Shown here: one piece after another, positions 1 to 12,548 of the stretch | How the letters are laid out: each line of letters starts with the position of its first letter | Numbering within the stretch: the stretch's first letter is position 1 | Assembly (NCBI GenBank): GCA_030654695.1 | Contig: JAURWY010000034.1 | Location: 62,001-126,000, forward strand | Direction of reading: 5' to 3' | DNA length: 64,000 bases | DNA from: Polaromonas sp. | GTDB taxonomy: Bacteria; Pseudomonadota; Gammaproteobacteria; Burkholderiales; Burkholderiaceae_C | Notes under the pieces: generated by a model | Told to the model about the DNA's origin: nothing | The model's input: only the letters and a program-made list of their open reading frames with translations | Databases searched by the model: none | Made by a program: the position numbers and the translations under genes

Positions 1-854
1 TCGCTGCGAGCGACTTGCGGCACGTCCAGTGACAGCGTGACCTCTCGCAGCGCGGTCTGCTCAGGGTCTTCGGCCATGGCGGCTTGTGAGTCAAACGACA
101 AACCCAAAATAGGCGACTGCGCCTGCGCACCGGGCAGCACCATGCGGCCTGGAATGGCGCCGGCCACAAAGCCGAGACGAGCCGCGTTTTGCTGCACATA
201 GCCGGGGCTCCAGGCGATGCTGGCGGCCCGCAGCGTAAAACCTAACTGGGCATCGTGTTGACTGGCGAACTGGTCCAACTCGCGGGCGCGCGCTACTTCG
301 TCGTGCATCTCCGGAAACTCGGGTTCTCCGCTCACAGCATCGGCAAAGGCTTGCGCCTTCATCACAAATTCGGAGTATTCAATTTGGTTCAGTGCGCCTG
401 TCCGGTTGGCCAGTTGCACGCCTGCTTGAAAAGCGCTGTAGCGCTGGCCAGTCGTGGGCGATTCCCATTCACCGGTGTCAATGCTCAAGCCCTCAACGGC
501 AAAAGGCTTGCTGCCTGCGCGGCGGGTCGCGGGCATCGCCGCCAGTGCCGCCTCGCCTGAGACTTGGGTGTCGACAGTGATGGGCGCAATCACGTCAATC
601 AACGCGTCGAGACCGACTTTTTTCTCAGGCAAGGTGAGCGTGGCCAGCGCTTCGAGGCTGCCGTCGAAGGCCGGCTCTTGGCGTGCAAGCGGGTCACCAC
701 TGGCGGACTTTTCATCGGCATGACCGACCACGGTGTTGGCCTCATGACTGGCTTGCTTAGGCAGATTTTTACGTGATGTCCAGGCACCGTGCACCAGCAC
801 AATGACCAACAACAGCGCACCGACAACGGCCAAACTGATTTGAAGCGTACTCAT
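1..854 (-). CDS. zipA: Cell division protein ZipA-like, 3' end outside window
   Basis: Reading the minus strand from ATG at 854 gives an open frame that reaches the left edge, so the C-terminus is missing. Residues 5-22 form one hydrophobic membrane segment (ISLAVVGALLLVIVLVHGAW), followed by a charged linker and then a globular part, the layout of ZipA: an N-terminal anchor with a cytoplasmic FtsZ-binding domain that tethers the Z-ring. The ATG overlaps the stop of smc as ATGA, so the two genes are probably translationally coupled; smc next to zipA is the usual order in Burkholderiales. The identification rests on topology and neighbourhood more than on conserved residues, because ZipA diverges quickly. 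Confidence 0.8.
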   Translation of the reverse strand, partial: MSTLQISLAVVGALLLVIVLVHGAWTSRKNLPKQASHEANTVVGHADEKSASGDPLARQEPAFDGSLEALATLTLPEKKVGLDALIDVIAPITVDTQVSGEAALAAMPATRRAGSKPFAVEGLSIDTGEWESPTTGQRYSAFQAGVQLANRTGALNQIEYSEFVMKAQAFADAVSGEPEFPEMHDEVARARELDQFASQHDAQLGFTLRAASIAWSPGYVQQNAARLGFVAGAIPGRMVLPGAQAQSPILGLSFDSQAAMAEDPEQTALREVTLSLDVPQVARS

Positions 855-3800
855 GCAGAGAATGTTTCTGTGAAGCCCAAAGCCGCCTCCATGTCGACCG
901 CCACAATGCGCGAAACGCCCTGCTCTTGCATCGTCACACCGATCAATTGCTCGGCCATTTCCATGGCGATTTTGTTGTGGCTGATGAACAGGAATTGAGT
1001 CGACTTGCTCATGCTGGCGACCAGCCTGGCATAGCGTTCAGTGTTGGCGTCGTCAAGGGGTGCGTCGACCTCGTCGAGCAAGCAAAACGGGGCTGGGTTG
1101 AGTTGAAAGATAGCGAACACCAGAGCGATCGCCGTCAAGGCTTTTTCACCGCCGGAGAGCAAATGAATGGTTTGATTTTTCTTGCCCGGTGGCTGCGCCA
1201 TGACCTGCACGCCGGCGTCCAAAATTTCCTCACCGGTCATGACCAGCCGCGCATTGCCGCCGCCAAACAGTTCAGGGAACATCTTGCCGAAGTGGTCGTT
1301 CACAGCGTCAAAGGTGCTGGACAAAAGCTCACGCGTTTCAACGTCGATCTTCTTGATGGCATCTTCCAGCGTCGTCATGGCCTCGTTCAGGTCGGCCATT
1401 TGCGAGTCTAAAAATCCCTTGCGTTCGCGGGCTGCGCTGAGTTCATCCAGCGCCGCCAGATTGACAGCGCCCAGCGATTGGATCTCACGGTTGATGCGGT
1501 CAATCTCACCTTGCAAGCCAGTCAGCCGCACGTTGCCGGTTTCTATCGACAGCTGCACTGCGGCCAAATCAGCCTGCGCATCGGTCAACAGTTGCGCATA
1601 TTGCTCAAAGCCCAAACGTGCCGCTTGTTCCTTGAGCTGGAACTCCGTGATGCGCTGGCGCAGCGGGTCTAGCTCGCGTTCAAGCTGCAAGCGGCGTTCG
1701 TCGCTGGCGCGCAGCTTGGCGCTGAGGTCGTCGTACTGGCTGCGCTTGGCGCCGAGGTCGGCTTCCCGTTCCAGCTTAACGCTCAGCGCGTTTTGCAAAC
1801 CGGCTTGCGCGGCGGCATCGGTCAAACGCGACAGTTCTTCATTGGCGCGTTGCTCTTCGTCGGCCAAAGATGCCGCTTGCTGCGCGGCGATCTGAATCGA
1901 GCGCGCCAATTCGTCACGACGAGACGCCAAGCTGCGCAGGGCAAATTGCGCCTCTTGCGCTTGCCGCTCCAGCGTGCGTTGTTGTTCGCGCGATTCATTC
2001 AGCTTGCGCTCAGTCTCAATCACGCGGTCATCTAATTGGGCGTGGCGTTCTTGACTGTCGGCCAGCTGCATGTCGAGCTCTTCAAAGCGCGCTTCGGCGG
2101 TCACGCGGCGCTCTTGCAGCTCGTCCATCTGCGCGTCGATCTCTTGCAGATCGCCCTGAATTTGTTCGCTGCGGGCGCGGGTTTGCTCAGCCAGCTGCGT
2201 CAAACGCAGCACCTCCACCTGCAGGCCATGCGTGCGGCTCTGGCCTTCGGCGGCATCACGACGGGCTGAGACCAAACGTTGTGCCGCGTCAGCATAAGCC
2301 GATTCAGCGCGCATCAGCGCACTACGGGCTTCATCGCCAATCAGCGCTTGTGCGCGCAGCTGTTTCTCTAAGTTGTCAATCTCTTGGGCACGTGCCAACA
2401 GACCCGCTTGCTCAGAATCTTGGGCGTAAAAGCTCACGCTGTGCTGCGTCACGGCGTGGCCGCCCTGCACGTAGATGACCTCGCCAGCCTGCAACTTACT
2501 GCGAACGCTCAGCGCCTCGTCCAGATTGCCAACGGTGTAGCAGCCCTGCAGCCAGTCCGCCAACAAAGCGCTTTGGCCGGCGTCCGACAAACGCAAAAAG
2601 TCAGCCAGCGGCTTCAAACCTGCGGTGCCAGCTCGCACCGCTATGCCGGCCATCGGCACAGCGTAAAACGACAGTTTGGCAGGTGGTGCATCTCGGCCGT
2701 CGGTGCCGGCAAAGCCGCGCACCATGTCTAGACGGCTGACTTCCAACGCGCCGAGGCGCTCGCGCAGCGCAGCTTCAAGCGCGTTTTCCCAGCCTTGCTC
2801 AACGTTGATGCGACTCCATAAAGCCTGCAAAGAATCCAGCCCGTGCTTGGCCAGCCACGGCTTGAGCTTGCCGTCGGTTTTGACTTTTTCTTGCAGCGCC
2901 TTGAGCGCTTCCATGCGGGCTGACAGGTCTGCCTGACGGGCTGATTCGCTGTTGACGGTTTGTTGCTTTTCGCGACGGTCTTGGTCGAGTTGCGGCACGC
3001 TGTCGGTCAGGTCGTGCAGCACAGCTTCGACCATTTCTTGGCTCTCTTGCGCGACTCTGAACTGCTCGGTCAGGTTCACCAAGCGGGCTTCGTCGGGCGC
3101 ATTCAGCGCATTGCGGTCGGCCAGCAAACGTTCACGCCGGGTGCCGAAGGCGCGGCTTTGTTCTTCAATGTTGCGCTGGTCCGCGGCCAACACCTGAATT
3201 TGTTGCTGTACCTGCGCCACACTGCTGCGCTGCTGGTTGGCTTGGGCTTGCGCGCTGCGCAAGGCTTCTTCGAGCGCTGGCAGTTGACCGACACGGTCTT
3301 CGGTTTGGGCCGCCAGCAGCTCGGCTTTTTCTTCGGCCTCAACAGCTTGGCCAGCCAGGCTTTCGGTTTCAACGGCGGCGTCTTCTTGGCGCGTCGCCCA
3401 TTGAGCGGTTTGCTCTTTGAGTTGCGCCAAGCGCTGTTCAACGCGCAAGCGGCCATCGACGACAAAGCGAATTTCGGCTTCGAGCCGACCAACCTCAGCG
3501 CTGGCTTCGTACAACTTGCCCTGGGCCTGATTGACTTGGTCGCCAGCGGTGTAGTGCGCCTGCCGAACGGTTTCGAGGTCGGCTTCGATGTGGCGCAAAT
3601 CGGCCACGCGGCTTTCAAGATCGTTGACGGCTTTCTCAGCGTCCGCTTTTACTTTGGATTGATCAGCCTCGCTCTCCGTGCGCTTCATGAACCACAGTTG
3701 GTGCTGCTTGAGCGAGCCGTCGGCCTGCAAGGTGTTGTAACGCAGCGCGACTTCAGCTTGCTTTTCGAGCTTCTCGAGGTTGGCGTTCAGCTCGCGCAAG

Positions 3801-4390
3801 ATGTCGTCGACACGGGTCAGGTTTTCACGTGTGTCCGACAGGCGATTGGCGGTCTCGCGGCGGCGCTCTTTGTACTTGGACACGCCGGCCGCTTCTTCCA
3901 AAAACAGACGCAGCTCTTCAGGCTTGGACTCAATGATGCGGCTGATCGTGCCCTGACCAATGATGGCGTAAGCACGCGGGCCCAAGCCGGTGCCTAGAAA
4001 CACGTCTTGCACGTCACGGCGCCGCACCGGCTGGTTGTTGATGTAGTAGCTTGAAGTTCCGTCGCGCGTCAAGACGCGCTTGACCGCGATCTCGGCAAAC
4101 TGGCCCCACTGACCGCCGGCGCGGTGGTCGGCGTTGTCAAACACCAGCTCAACGCTGGCGCGACTGGCCGACTTGCGGGTGGTGGTGCCGCTGAAGATGA
4201 CGTCCTGCATCGACTCACCGCGCAACTCAGAGGCTTTGCTTTCGCCCAGCACCCAACGCACGGCGTCCATGATGTTGGACTTGCCGCAACCGTTCGGGCC
4301 GACCACGCCAACGAGCTGACCTGGCAGCACGAAGTTGGTCGGTTCGGCAAATGACTTGAAGCCTGAGAGCTTGATGGAATTGAGGCGCAC
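851..4390 (-). CDS. smc: Chromosome segregation protein SMC
   Basis: 1179 residues, the normal size for bacterial SMC, the ATPase that organises and condenses the chromosome together with ScpA/ScpB. The N-terminal head has Walker A GPNGCGKSN at residues 31-39. Two long coiled-coil arms flank a hinge near residues 510-650. The C-terminal head carries the signature LLSGGEKALTA and Walker B FCLLDEVDAPLDD. The start is GTG at 4390, chosen because MRLNSIKLSGFKSF is the conserved SMC beginning. The stop overlaps the zipA start (ATGA). A 194-base gap separates it from the divergent dapC and must contain both promoters. Nothing is unusual. Confidence 0.97.
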   Translation of the reverse strand: MRLNSIKLSGFKSFAEPTNFVLPGQLVGVVGPNGCGKSNIMDAVRWVLGESKASELRGESMQDVIFSGTTTRKSASRASVELVFDNADHRAGGQWGQFAEIAVKRVLTRDGTSSYYINNQPVRRRDVQDVFLGTGLGPRAYAIIGQGTISRIIESKPEELRLFLEEAAGVSKYKERRRETANRLSDTRENLTRVDDILRELNANLEKLEKQAEVALRYNTLQADGSLKQHQLWFMKRTESEADQSKVKADAEKAVNDLESRVADLRHIEADLETVRQAHYTAGDQVNQAQGKLYEASAEVGRLEAEIRFVVDGRLRVEQRLAQLKEQTAQWATRQEDAAVETESLAGQAVEAEEKAELLAAQTEDRVGQLPALEEALRSAQAQANQQRSSVAQVQQQIQVLAADQRNIEEQSRAFGTRRERLLADRNALNAPDEARLVNLTEQFRVAQESQEMVEAVLHDLTDSVPQLDQDRREKQQTVNSESARQADLSARMEALKALQEKVKTDGKLKPWLAKHGLDSLQALWSRINVEQGWENALEAALRERLGALEVSRLDMVRGFAGTDGRDAPPAKLSFYAVPMAGIAVRAGTAGLKPLADFLRLSDAGQSALLADWLQGCYTVGNLDEALSVRSKLQAGEVIYVQGGHAVTQHSVSFYAQDSEQAGLLARAQEIDNLEKQLRAQALIGDEARSALMRAESAYADAAQRLVSARRDAAEGQSRTHGLQVEVLRLTQLAEQTRARSEQIQGDLQEIDAQMDELQERRVTAEARFEELDMQLADSQERHAQLDDRVIETERKLNESREQQRTLERQAQEAQFALRSLASRRDELARSIQIAAQQAASLADEEQRANEELSRLTDAAAQAGLQNALSVKLEREADLGAKRSQYDDLSAKLRASDERRLQLERELDPLRQRITEFQLKEQAARLGFEQYAQLLTDAQADLAAVQLSIETGNVRLTGLQGEIDRINREIQSLGAVNLAALDELSAARERKGFLDSQMADLNEAMTTLEDAIKKIDVETRELLSSTFDAVNDHFGKMFPELFGGGNARLVMTGEEILDAGVQVMAQPPGKKNQTIHLLSGGEKALTAIALVFAIFQLNPAPFCLLDEVDAPLDDANTERYARLVASMSKSTQFLFISHNKIAMEMAEQLIGVTMQEQGVSRIVAVDMEAALGFTETFSA

Positions 4391-4584
4391 GGGAAACCCA
4401 AAAATGGATAAAGTTAGTTCTTTCAGTGGTGTCGATTATTACCCGACAAGACACTCGCTTGAGCCGGCGCCAGCTCAGCCATTGCGTCAAGGTCCAGCAG
4501 GCGTCAGCAGACAAACCCAAGACGACGCCTTCAAGTTCTGTGCGGCAGAAATTCCCGCCTGAGCACATCCTCGATAATGCCCGG

Positions 4585-5814
4585 ATGAACCCTCTGCTCT
4601 CCCGTCTGCAGCCCTACCCTTTTGAGCGGCTGCGCCAGCTTCATGCCCAAGTCACGCCAAATCCGGCTTACCGTCCCATCAGCTTGGGCATTGGCGAGCC
4701 TCGCCACGCCACGCCGGAGCTGATTAAAACAGCGCTGACCGGCAGCCTAGCGGGTTTGGCCAGTTACCCGGGCACGCTGGGCGAGCCGGCACTGCGGCAA
4801 TCGATGGCCAATTGGTTGCAGCGGCGTTATGGCGTGACGGTCGATTCGGCCAAACAGTTGCTGCCGGTCAATGGTTCCCGCGAGGCGCTGTTTGCGCTGA
4901 CGCAAACCATCATTGACCCAACGCAGGCCGGTGCCACGGTGGTCTCGCCGAACCCGTTTTATCAAATCTACGAAGGTGCGGCTTTGCTGGCCGGTGCTGA
5001 CGTTTTTTATGCGCCCAGCGACCCGGCGCGCAACTTTGGCATTGACTGGTCGGCCGTGCCAGCGGCGGTCTGGGCCAAGACGCAGTTGCTGATCGTTTGC
5101 TCGCCGGGCAACCCGACGGGTTCGGTGATCGGCTTGGCCGAATGGAAGCAGTTGTTTGCCTTGAGCGACCAATACGGCTTTGTCATCGCCTCGGACGAGT
5201 GCTACAGCGAGATCTACTTCCGTGAAGAAGCGCCTCTCGGCAGTCTTGAAGCGGCCACCGCCTTGGGCCGGCATGACTTCAAAAACCTGGTGGCGCTCAC
5301 CAGCCTGTCCAAGCGCAGCAATGTGCCGGGCTTGCGCAGTGGTTTTGTCGCCGGTGACGCAGACATCATGAAGGCTTTTTTGCTTTACCGCACCTACCAC
5401 GGCAGCGCCATGAGCCCGGTGGTGCAAGCCGCCAGCCGCGCCGCTTGGGACGACGAAGCTCATGTGGTGCTGAACCGTGAGCTGTACCGGAAAAAATTCG
5501 CCGAAGTCACGCCGCTGCTGGCCAGTGTCTTGAATGTCGCGCTGCCCGACGCTGGGTTTTATTTGTGGGCCGAAATCCCGGCTAACTTTGCCGGCACTGA
5601 CACCGACTTCTCAAGCCAGTTGCTGGCTCAATACAATGTGGTGGTTTTGCCCGGCAGTTACTTGGCGCGTGAGGCGCTAGGGGCTGACGGTAAGCCCTTC
5701 AACCCTGGCGCTGGCCGAATCCGCATGGCCTTGGTGGCCGAGACCGCCGAATGCCGGGAAGCGGCAGAACGCATCGTGCAGTTTTGCCAGTCTTTCAATG
5801 CAAAAGCGGCATGA
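4585..5814 (+). CDS. dapC: Succinyldiaminopimelate transaminase DapC
   Basis: 409-residue fold-type I PLP aminotransferase that converts N-succinyl-2-amino-6-ketopimelate to N-succinyl-LL-diaminopimelate in the succinylase branch of lysine and peptidoglycan-precursor synthesis. Visible features are the substrate-loop region ISLGIGEPRHATPE, the NPTG motif (SPGNPTGSV), DECYSEIYF around the PLP-ring aspartate, and the Schiff-base lysine in SLSKRSNVPGLRSGF. The frame is open back to 4426, but ATG at 4585 is chosen because MNPLLSRLQPYPFERL is the usual beginning of this family. dapD and dapE follow, which separates it from the many similar aminotransferases. Confidence 0.93.
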   Translation: MNPLLSRLQPYPFERLRQLHAQVTPNPAYRPISLGIGEPRHATPELIKTALTGSLAGLASYPGTLGEPALRQSMANWLQRRYGVTVDSAKQLLPVNGSREALFALTQTIIDPTQAGATVVSPNPFYQIYEGAALLAGADVFYAPSDPARNFGIDWSAVPAAVWAKTQLLIVCSPGNPTGSVIGLAEWKQLFALSDQYGFVIASDECYSEIYFREEAPLGSLEAATALGRHDFKNLVALTSLSKRSNVPGLRSGFVAGDADIMKAFLLYRTYHGSAMSPVVQAASRAAWDDEAHVVLNRELYRKKFAEVTPLLASVLNVALPDAGFYLWAEIPANFAGTDTDFSSQLLAQYNVVVLPGSYLAREALGADGKPFNPGAGRIRMALVAETAECREAAERIVQFCQSFNAKAA

Positions 5815-5875
5815 AACGGCTTGAACTCTTTCGTATTTTTAGATTTTTTAAACTTCTCCTGAAATAAACACCGAC

Positions 5876-8765
<2,890 letters not shown>

Positions 8766-8866
8766 ATTTTTTTGAATCGCCGTCTTCAGGAGGCCCATAG
8801 GCTTTGACGGCAGCGCGAACACCTCACGGTGGAAGCGCCTTTTCCTTTTCTTTTGTCTGCTTTTCA

Positions 8867-10816
8867 ATGATTACCCTTAAAAATGTGGTGCTGCGCCGTG
8901 GCGCCAAAGTGATTCTCGACAGCGCGTCGATCAGCCTGAACCCGAGCGAAAAAATCGGCTTGGTTGGTCGCAACGGCGCGGGCAAGTCATCGCTGTTTGC
9001 GATGCTCAACGGCACCCTGCATGAAGACGGCGGCGAATACTACATTCCTGCGCAATGGCGCATGGCGCAGGTCGCTCAGGACATGCCAGAGACAGAGCAA
9101 AGTGCCACCAGCTACGTGATTGAAGGCGACATCGTGTTGCTCGCAGCACAGGCTGAAGTCGATGCCGCAGACGCCAGCGGCGACGGCGACCGCATGGCCA
9201 ACGCCTACATGAACCTGTACGACTCTGGCGCCCACGACGCCCCGGCCCGCGCACAAGCTTTGATTCTCGGTCTTGGCTTCAAGCTCAGCGAACTCGACAA
9301 CCCGGTCAACAGCTTTTCAGGCGGCTGGCGCATGCGCCTGCAATTGGCACGTGCGCTGATGTGCCCGTCTGACTTGCTGCTGCTCGACGAACCGACCAAT
9401 CACTTGGACTTGGACGCTTTGGTCTGGTTGGAGGCTTGGCTCAAGCGCTATCAGGGCACCATGCTGGTCATCAGCCATGACCGCGAATTTTTGGACGCCG
9501 TGACCGACGTCACCGTGCACATTGAAAGTTCCAAGCTGACGCGCTACGGCGGCAACTACAGCAAGTTTGAAGACCTGCGCGCTGAACAAATGGCCCTGCA
9601 ACAAGGCGCTTTCAACAAGCAGCAAGACAAAATTGCGCACTTGCAAAAGTTCATTGCCCGCTTCAAGGCCAAGGCCAGCAAAGCCAAGCAAGCGCAAAGT
9701 CGTGTCAAAGCCCTGGACCGCATGGAGAAAATCGCGCCGCTGCTGGCCGAAGCTGACTTCACCTTTGAGTTCAAAGAACCGGCCAACCTGCCCAACCCCA
9801 TGCTGTCGATGCAGAACGCCTACTTTGGCTACCCTGCCCCTGAAGACGCACCGGAAGGCACACCGCCAACCGTCATCGTTCAAAACGTCAGCAAGTCTGT
9901 GCTGGCCGGTCAGCGCATCGGTATTTTGGGCGCCAACGGCCAAGGTAAATCGACCTTGGTGAAAACCGTGGCGCGGGCGCTGGCACCCATTTCAGGCGAG
10001 ATGCAGGAGGGCAAAGGCCTGAACATCGGCTACTTTGCGCAGCAAGAACTCGACGTGCTGCGCCCCGCCGACAACCCGCTCGAGCACATGATCCGCTTGG
10101 TGAAAGAAGTCACGGCAGCCGGCAAGATCAGCGGCCAGCAAACCCGCGAACAAGACCTGCGCAGTTTCCTGGGCAACTTCAATTTCGGTGGCGACATGGT
10201 CAAGCAGACCGTCGGCAGCATGAGCGGCGGCGAAAAAGCCCGTTTGGTGCTGTGCATGATCGTCTGGCAGCGCCCTAACCTGTTACTGCTTGATGAGCCA
10301 ACCAATCACTTGGATTTGGCCACCCGCGAAGCCTTGTCGATGGCCCTCAACGAGTTTGAAGGCACCGTCATGCTGGTCAGCCATGACCGGGCACTGCTGC
10401 GCGCCGTCTGCGACGAATTCTGGATGGTCTCGCACGGCGGTGTTGCACCGTTCGACGGCGACCTCGACGACTACCAACGCTACCTGCTCGAGGAAGCCAA
10501 GCGCCAACGCGAAGAAGCCAAAAAATCTGCCAACGCAGCGGCAACGCAAGCGGCCACAGCCGTCAAAGCAGCGGCCGCCAAGCCCAAGAGTTCAGACACC
10601 GTCAAGCCCTTGAAAAAGGAACTCGACAAGGTTGACCAGCAAATGAAAGCCTTGACTGCAGAGCGCCAGCCACTGGAAGCCAAGCTGGCCGCGACAACTG
10701 TTGCAGCCGACATGGCCCAAGCCGGCAAGCGACTGAAAGCCGTCGACGCTGAGTTGCAGCAACTCGAAGAACGTTGGTTAGAGCTGACCGATCAAATCGA
10801 GACGGCCACGGCCTAA
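8867..10816 (+). CDS. ABC-F family ATPase, YheS-type
   Basis: 649 residues with two ABC cassettes and no membrane segments, as in ABC-F proteins that act on the ribosome. Cassette 1 has Walker A GLVGRNGAGKSS, signature FSGGWRMRLQLA and Walker B LLLLDEPTNHLDLD; cassette 2 has GILGANGQGKST, MSGGEKARLVL and LLLLDEPTNHLDLA. The interdomain linker is basic and Gln/Lys-rich, and the C-terminal part (after about residue 545) is an Ala/Lys-rich coiled coil. The opening MITLKNVVLRRGAKVILD and the overall order match E. coli YheS rather than Uup or EttA. Start choice is open: ATG 8867 fits homologues, but a strong AGGAGG at 8788-8793 precedes a TTG at 8804 that would add 21 residues. Confidence 0.92.
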   Translation: MITLKNVVLRRGAKVILDSASISLNPSEKIGLVGRNGAGKSSLFAMLNGTLHEDGGEYYIPAQWRMAQVAQDMPETEQSATSYVIEGDIVLLAAQAEVDAADASGDGDRMANAYMNLYDSGAHDAPARAQALILGLGFKLSELDNPVNSFSGGWRMRLQLARALMCPSDLLLLDEPTNHLDLDALVWLEAWLKRYQGTMLVISHDREFLDAVTDVTVHIESSKLTRYGGNYSKFEDLRAEQMALQQGAFNKQQDKIAHLQKFIARFKAKASKAKQAQSRVKALDRMEKIAPLLAEADFTFEFKEPANLPNPMLSMQNAYFGYPAPEDAPEGTPPTVIVQNVSKSVLAGQRIGILGANGQGKSTLVKTVARALAPISGEMQEGKGLNIGYFAQQELDVLRPADNPLEHMIRLVKEVTAAGKISGQQTREQDLRSFLGNFNFGGDMVKQTVGSMSGGEKARLVLCMIVWQRPNLLLLDEPTNHLDLATREALSMALNEFEGTVMLVSHDRALLRAVCDEFWMVSHGGVAPFDGDLDDYQRYLLEEAKRQREEAKKSANAAATQAATAVKAAAAKPKSSDTVKPLKKELDKVDQQMKALTAERQPLEAKLAATTVAADMAQAGKRLKAVDAELQQLEERWLELTDQIETATA

Positions 10817-10845
10817 GGTCTGTCGATGGCCTGTTCGTGTGCGCG

Positions 10846-12537
10846 TCACTCGAGCTGGCCCATGAATTCGACCATCGCCTGGGCACGGGCTGCGCAGTCA
10901 TCGTCAAGCCACAACGGGAGCAAACCCGGTCTTGCCGCAGCAGCCTGCTGGAGACAGGGCTCAAACACATCCGTCTTCGCACACATCAGCAAACAAGGTT
11001 GTGTGGTTTGAGCCAAACGCGTTGCCATCGGATAGCCCATCACTGAGCGCCAGGCGGGTGCAAAACTAACGGGCTGCTTCATGATTTCGCGAACCTCCAG
11101 CGTCAGTTCGGCCGGATCAATGCGTGGCTTCACTGTGCGTGCGCTGTCTCTTTTTTTATCAAACCAAGGCCACCATAACGCCATGTCGCGGCGCATATGC
11201 CAGACCCGTAGCAGATGGCTACCGTCCCAGCTGGGGGTCACCGGCTCCACACCCTGGAGCCAGCCGGCACCGATAGAGTCCTGTTCGTTGGGCGCAAGGC
11301 AAACCGGTGCATCAAGCAGCAAACTGACAACGCGCGAGGGATGACGACGGGCCAACTCAACGGCCACAGTGGCACCGCCGTTGTGACCGTAAACATGGCA
11401 GGTCGAAATGCCGAGACGATCGAGAACGGACAGCACCGAATTCAGCCATGCATCAACGCTCTGTGTGGCATCGGCAAGCGCATCCGATTCCCCGTGACCC
11501 GGCAGGTCCAGTGCCAAGACTGGACAGGACTTGCCGATAGCGCAGACCAAGGGGTCATACAAGGCCGACGAGCCAGGCAGCTGATGAATGATGAGCACTG
11601 GTGGAGCTGCGTGAAGGTCACCGATGCTTCGCACCAACACCATCCGACCGTCCATGTCCAGGTAATCGGTGGTTGAACGTCCGTTCACTGCGCTGCACAC
11701 CGGTGCTTGCGGCGCCGTTCCGTTTGCAGGGTATTGCCGCAAGAGCTGATGCTCTACGCGCAAGGCCTCATGTTTATCCCGCGGTAGTTGCTGCGTCCAA
11801 GTGCCGGCGGGCATCATGTCGGGGGTGTGGCCTTGGCTGTCGCCTGGACGACCGCCGAAGCACACCGGAACGGTCAGATCGGCGACCACATCCAGTCCCC
11901 GATGGCGGTAGGCCGTCGCATAGCCAATCCGATAGCCATCACCGGCTTCCAACAACTCAATCACACCCCGATGCAAGAAATCAAGGTCCGGCACATCTGT
12001 ATCAGCGCGGTGCGCCAGATCTTGCGCATTCCACGGCCAGAACACATGCTGCTCGCGGTAACGGAACCAGATCCAGAGCAGGTGTGAGCCGTCAAACTCC
12101 GGCACGATGGCTGGCAGGTAACCGGCCAAGCGTTTGATGCGTTCTTCGATGGTGTAGACCGGAAAACCATCGGTCAGCGCCATGGCACAGCGGGCGGGAT
12201 GGCGGGCGGCGAATTCAACCGCAATCTGTGCCCCCGTGTGCCGGCCATAGACAGACACTTGCTCAATGCCCAGAGCATCCAGCGTGTCGGCCAGGGCATC
12301 AGCCAGGTCTTCGGTGGTCACTTGCTCCAACGGCAGCAGATCTGACAGACCGAAGCCAGGCGTGTCAGGCGCAATCACCGTGAAGCTTTCGGACAGCTCG
12401 TCGATGTGACTGCGCATCACCTTGGCTGAGCAGGCTGACGCATGCAACAGGACCAGTACCGGACCCACACCGGCGCGGTGGTAATGCAGACGCCGACTGC
12501 CAACCGTGACGAAATGCTTGGTGATCTGTGCGGGCAT
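10846..12537 (-). CDS. Duplicated alpha/beta-hydrolase with two non-serine nucleophile elbows
   Basis: 563 residues from ATG 12537 (a TTG at 12552 overlaps the preceding stop and would add 5). The chain holds two alpha/beta-hydrolase folds, about residues 5-275 and 295-563. Both keep the PDTPGFGLSD / LDLPGHGESD strand and a matching cap motif (DGSHLL..W...R.....WPW), so the protein arose by internal duplication or fusion of relatives. The nucleophile elbow GxSxG reads GRHTG in the first half and GHNGG in the second, so His and Asn sit where Ser is expected. The second half also lacks an obvious catalytic His near its end. It may be a hydrolase with altered chemistry, a lyase, or a pseudoenzyme. 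It is the last gene of the transporter/oxidase operon, following the FAD oxidase by 11 bases. Confidence 0.8.
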   Translation of the reverse strand: MPAQITKHFVTVGSRRLHYHRAGVGPVLVLLHASACSAKVMRSHIDELSESFTVIAPDTPGFGLSDLLPLEQVTTEDLADALADTLDALGIEQVSVYGRHTGAQIAVEFAARHPARCAMALTDGFPVYTIEERIKRLAGYLPAIVPEFDGSHLLWIWFRYREQHVFWPWNAQDLAHRADTDVPDLDFLHRGVIELLEAGDGYRIGYATAYRHRGLDVVADLTVPVCFGGRPGDSQGHTPDMMPAGTWTQQLPRDKHEALRVEHQLLRQYPANGTAPQAPVCSAVNGRSTTDYLDMDGRMVLVRSIGDLHAAPPVLIIHQLPGSSALYDPLVCAIGKSCPVLALDLPGHGESDALADATQSVDAWLNSVLSVLDRLGISTCHVYGHNGGATVAVELARRHPSRVVSLLLDAPVCLAPNEQDSIGAGWLQGVEPVTPSWDGSHLLRVWHMRRDMALWWPWFDKKRDSARTVKPRIDPAELTLEVREIMKQPVSFAPAWRSVMGYPMATRLAQTTQPCLLMCAKTDVFEPCLQQAAAARPGLLPLWLDDDCAARAQAMVEFMGQLE

Positions 12538-12548
12538 GCCGTCAACTT

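Noticed and set aside
2960-3997. Long plus-strand frame of 345 codons inside smc
   Set aside because: It is antisense to the strongly conserved SMC coiled-coil region and results from its codon bias; no motif or ribosome-binding site.
8804-8866. 21-codon N-terminal extension of the ABC-F protein
   Set aside because: An AGGAGG precedes its TTG, but the extension is not like the start of any ABC-F protein I know; kept only as an alternative in the feature entry.
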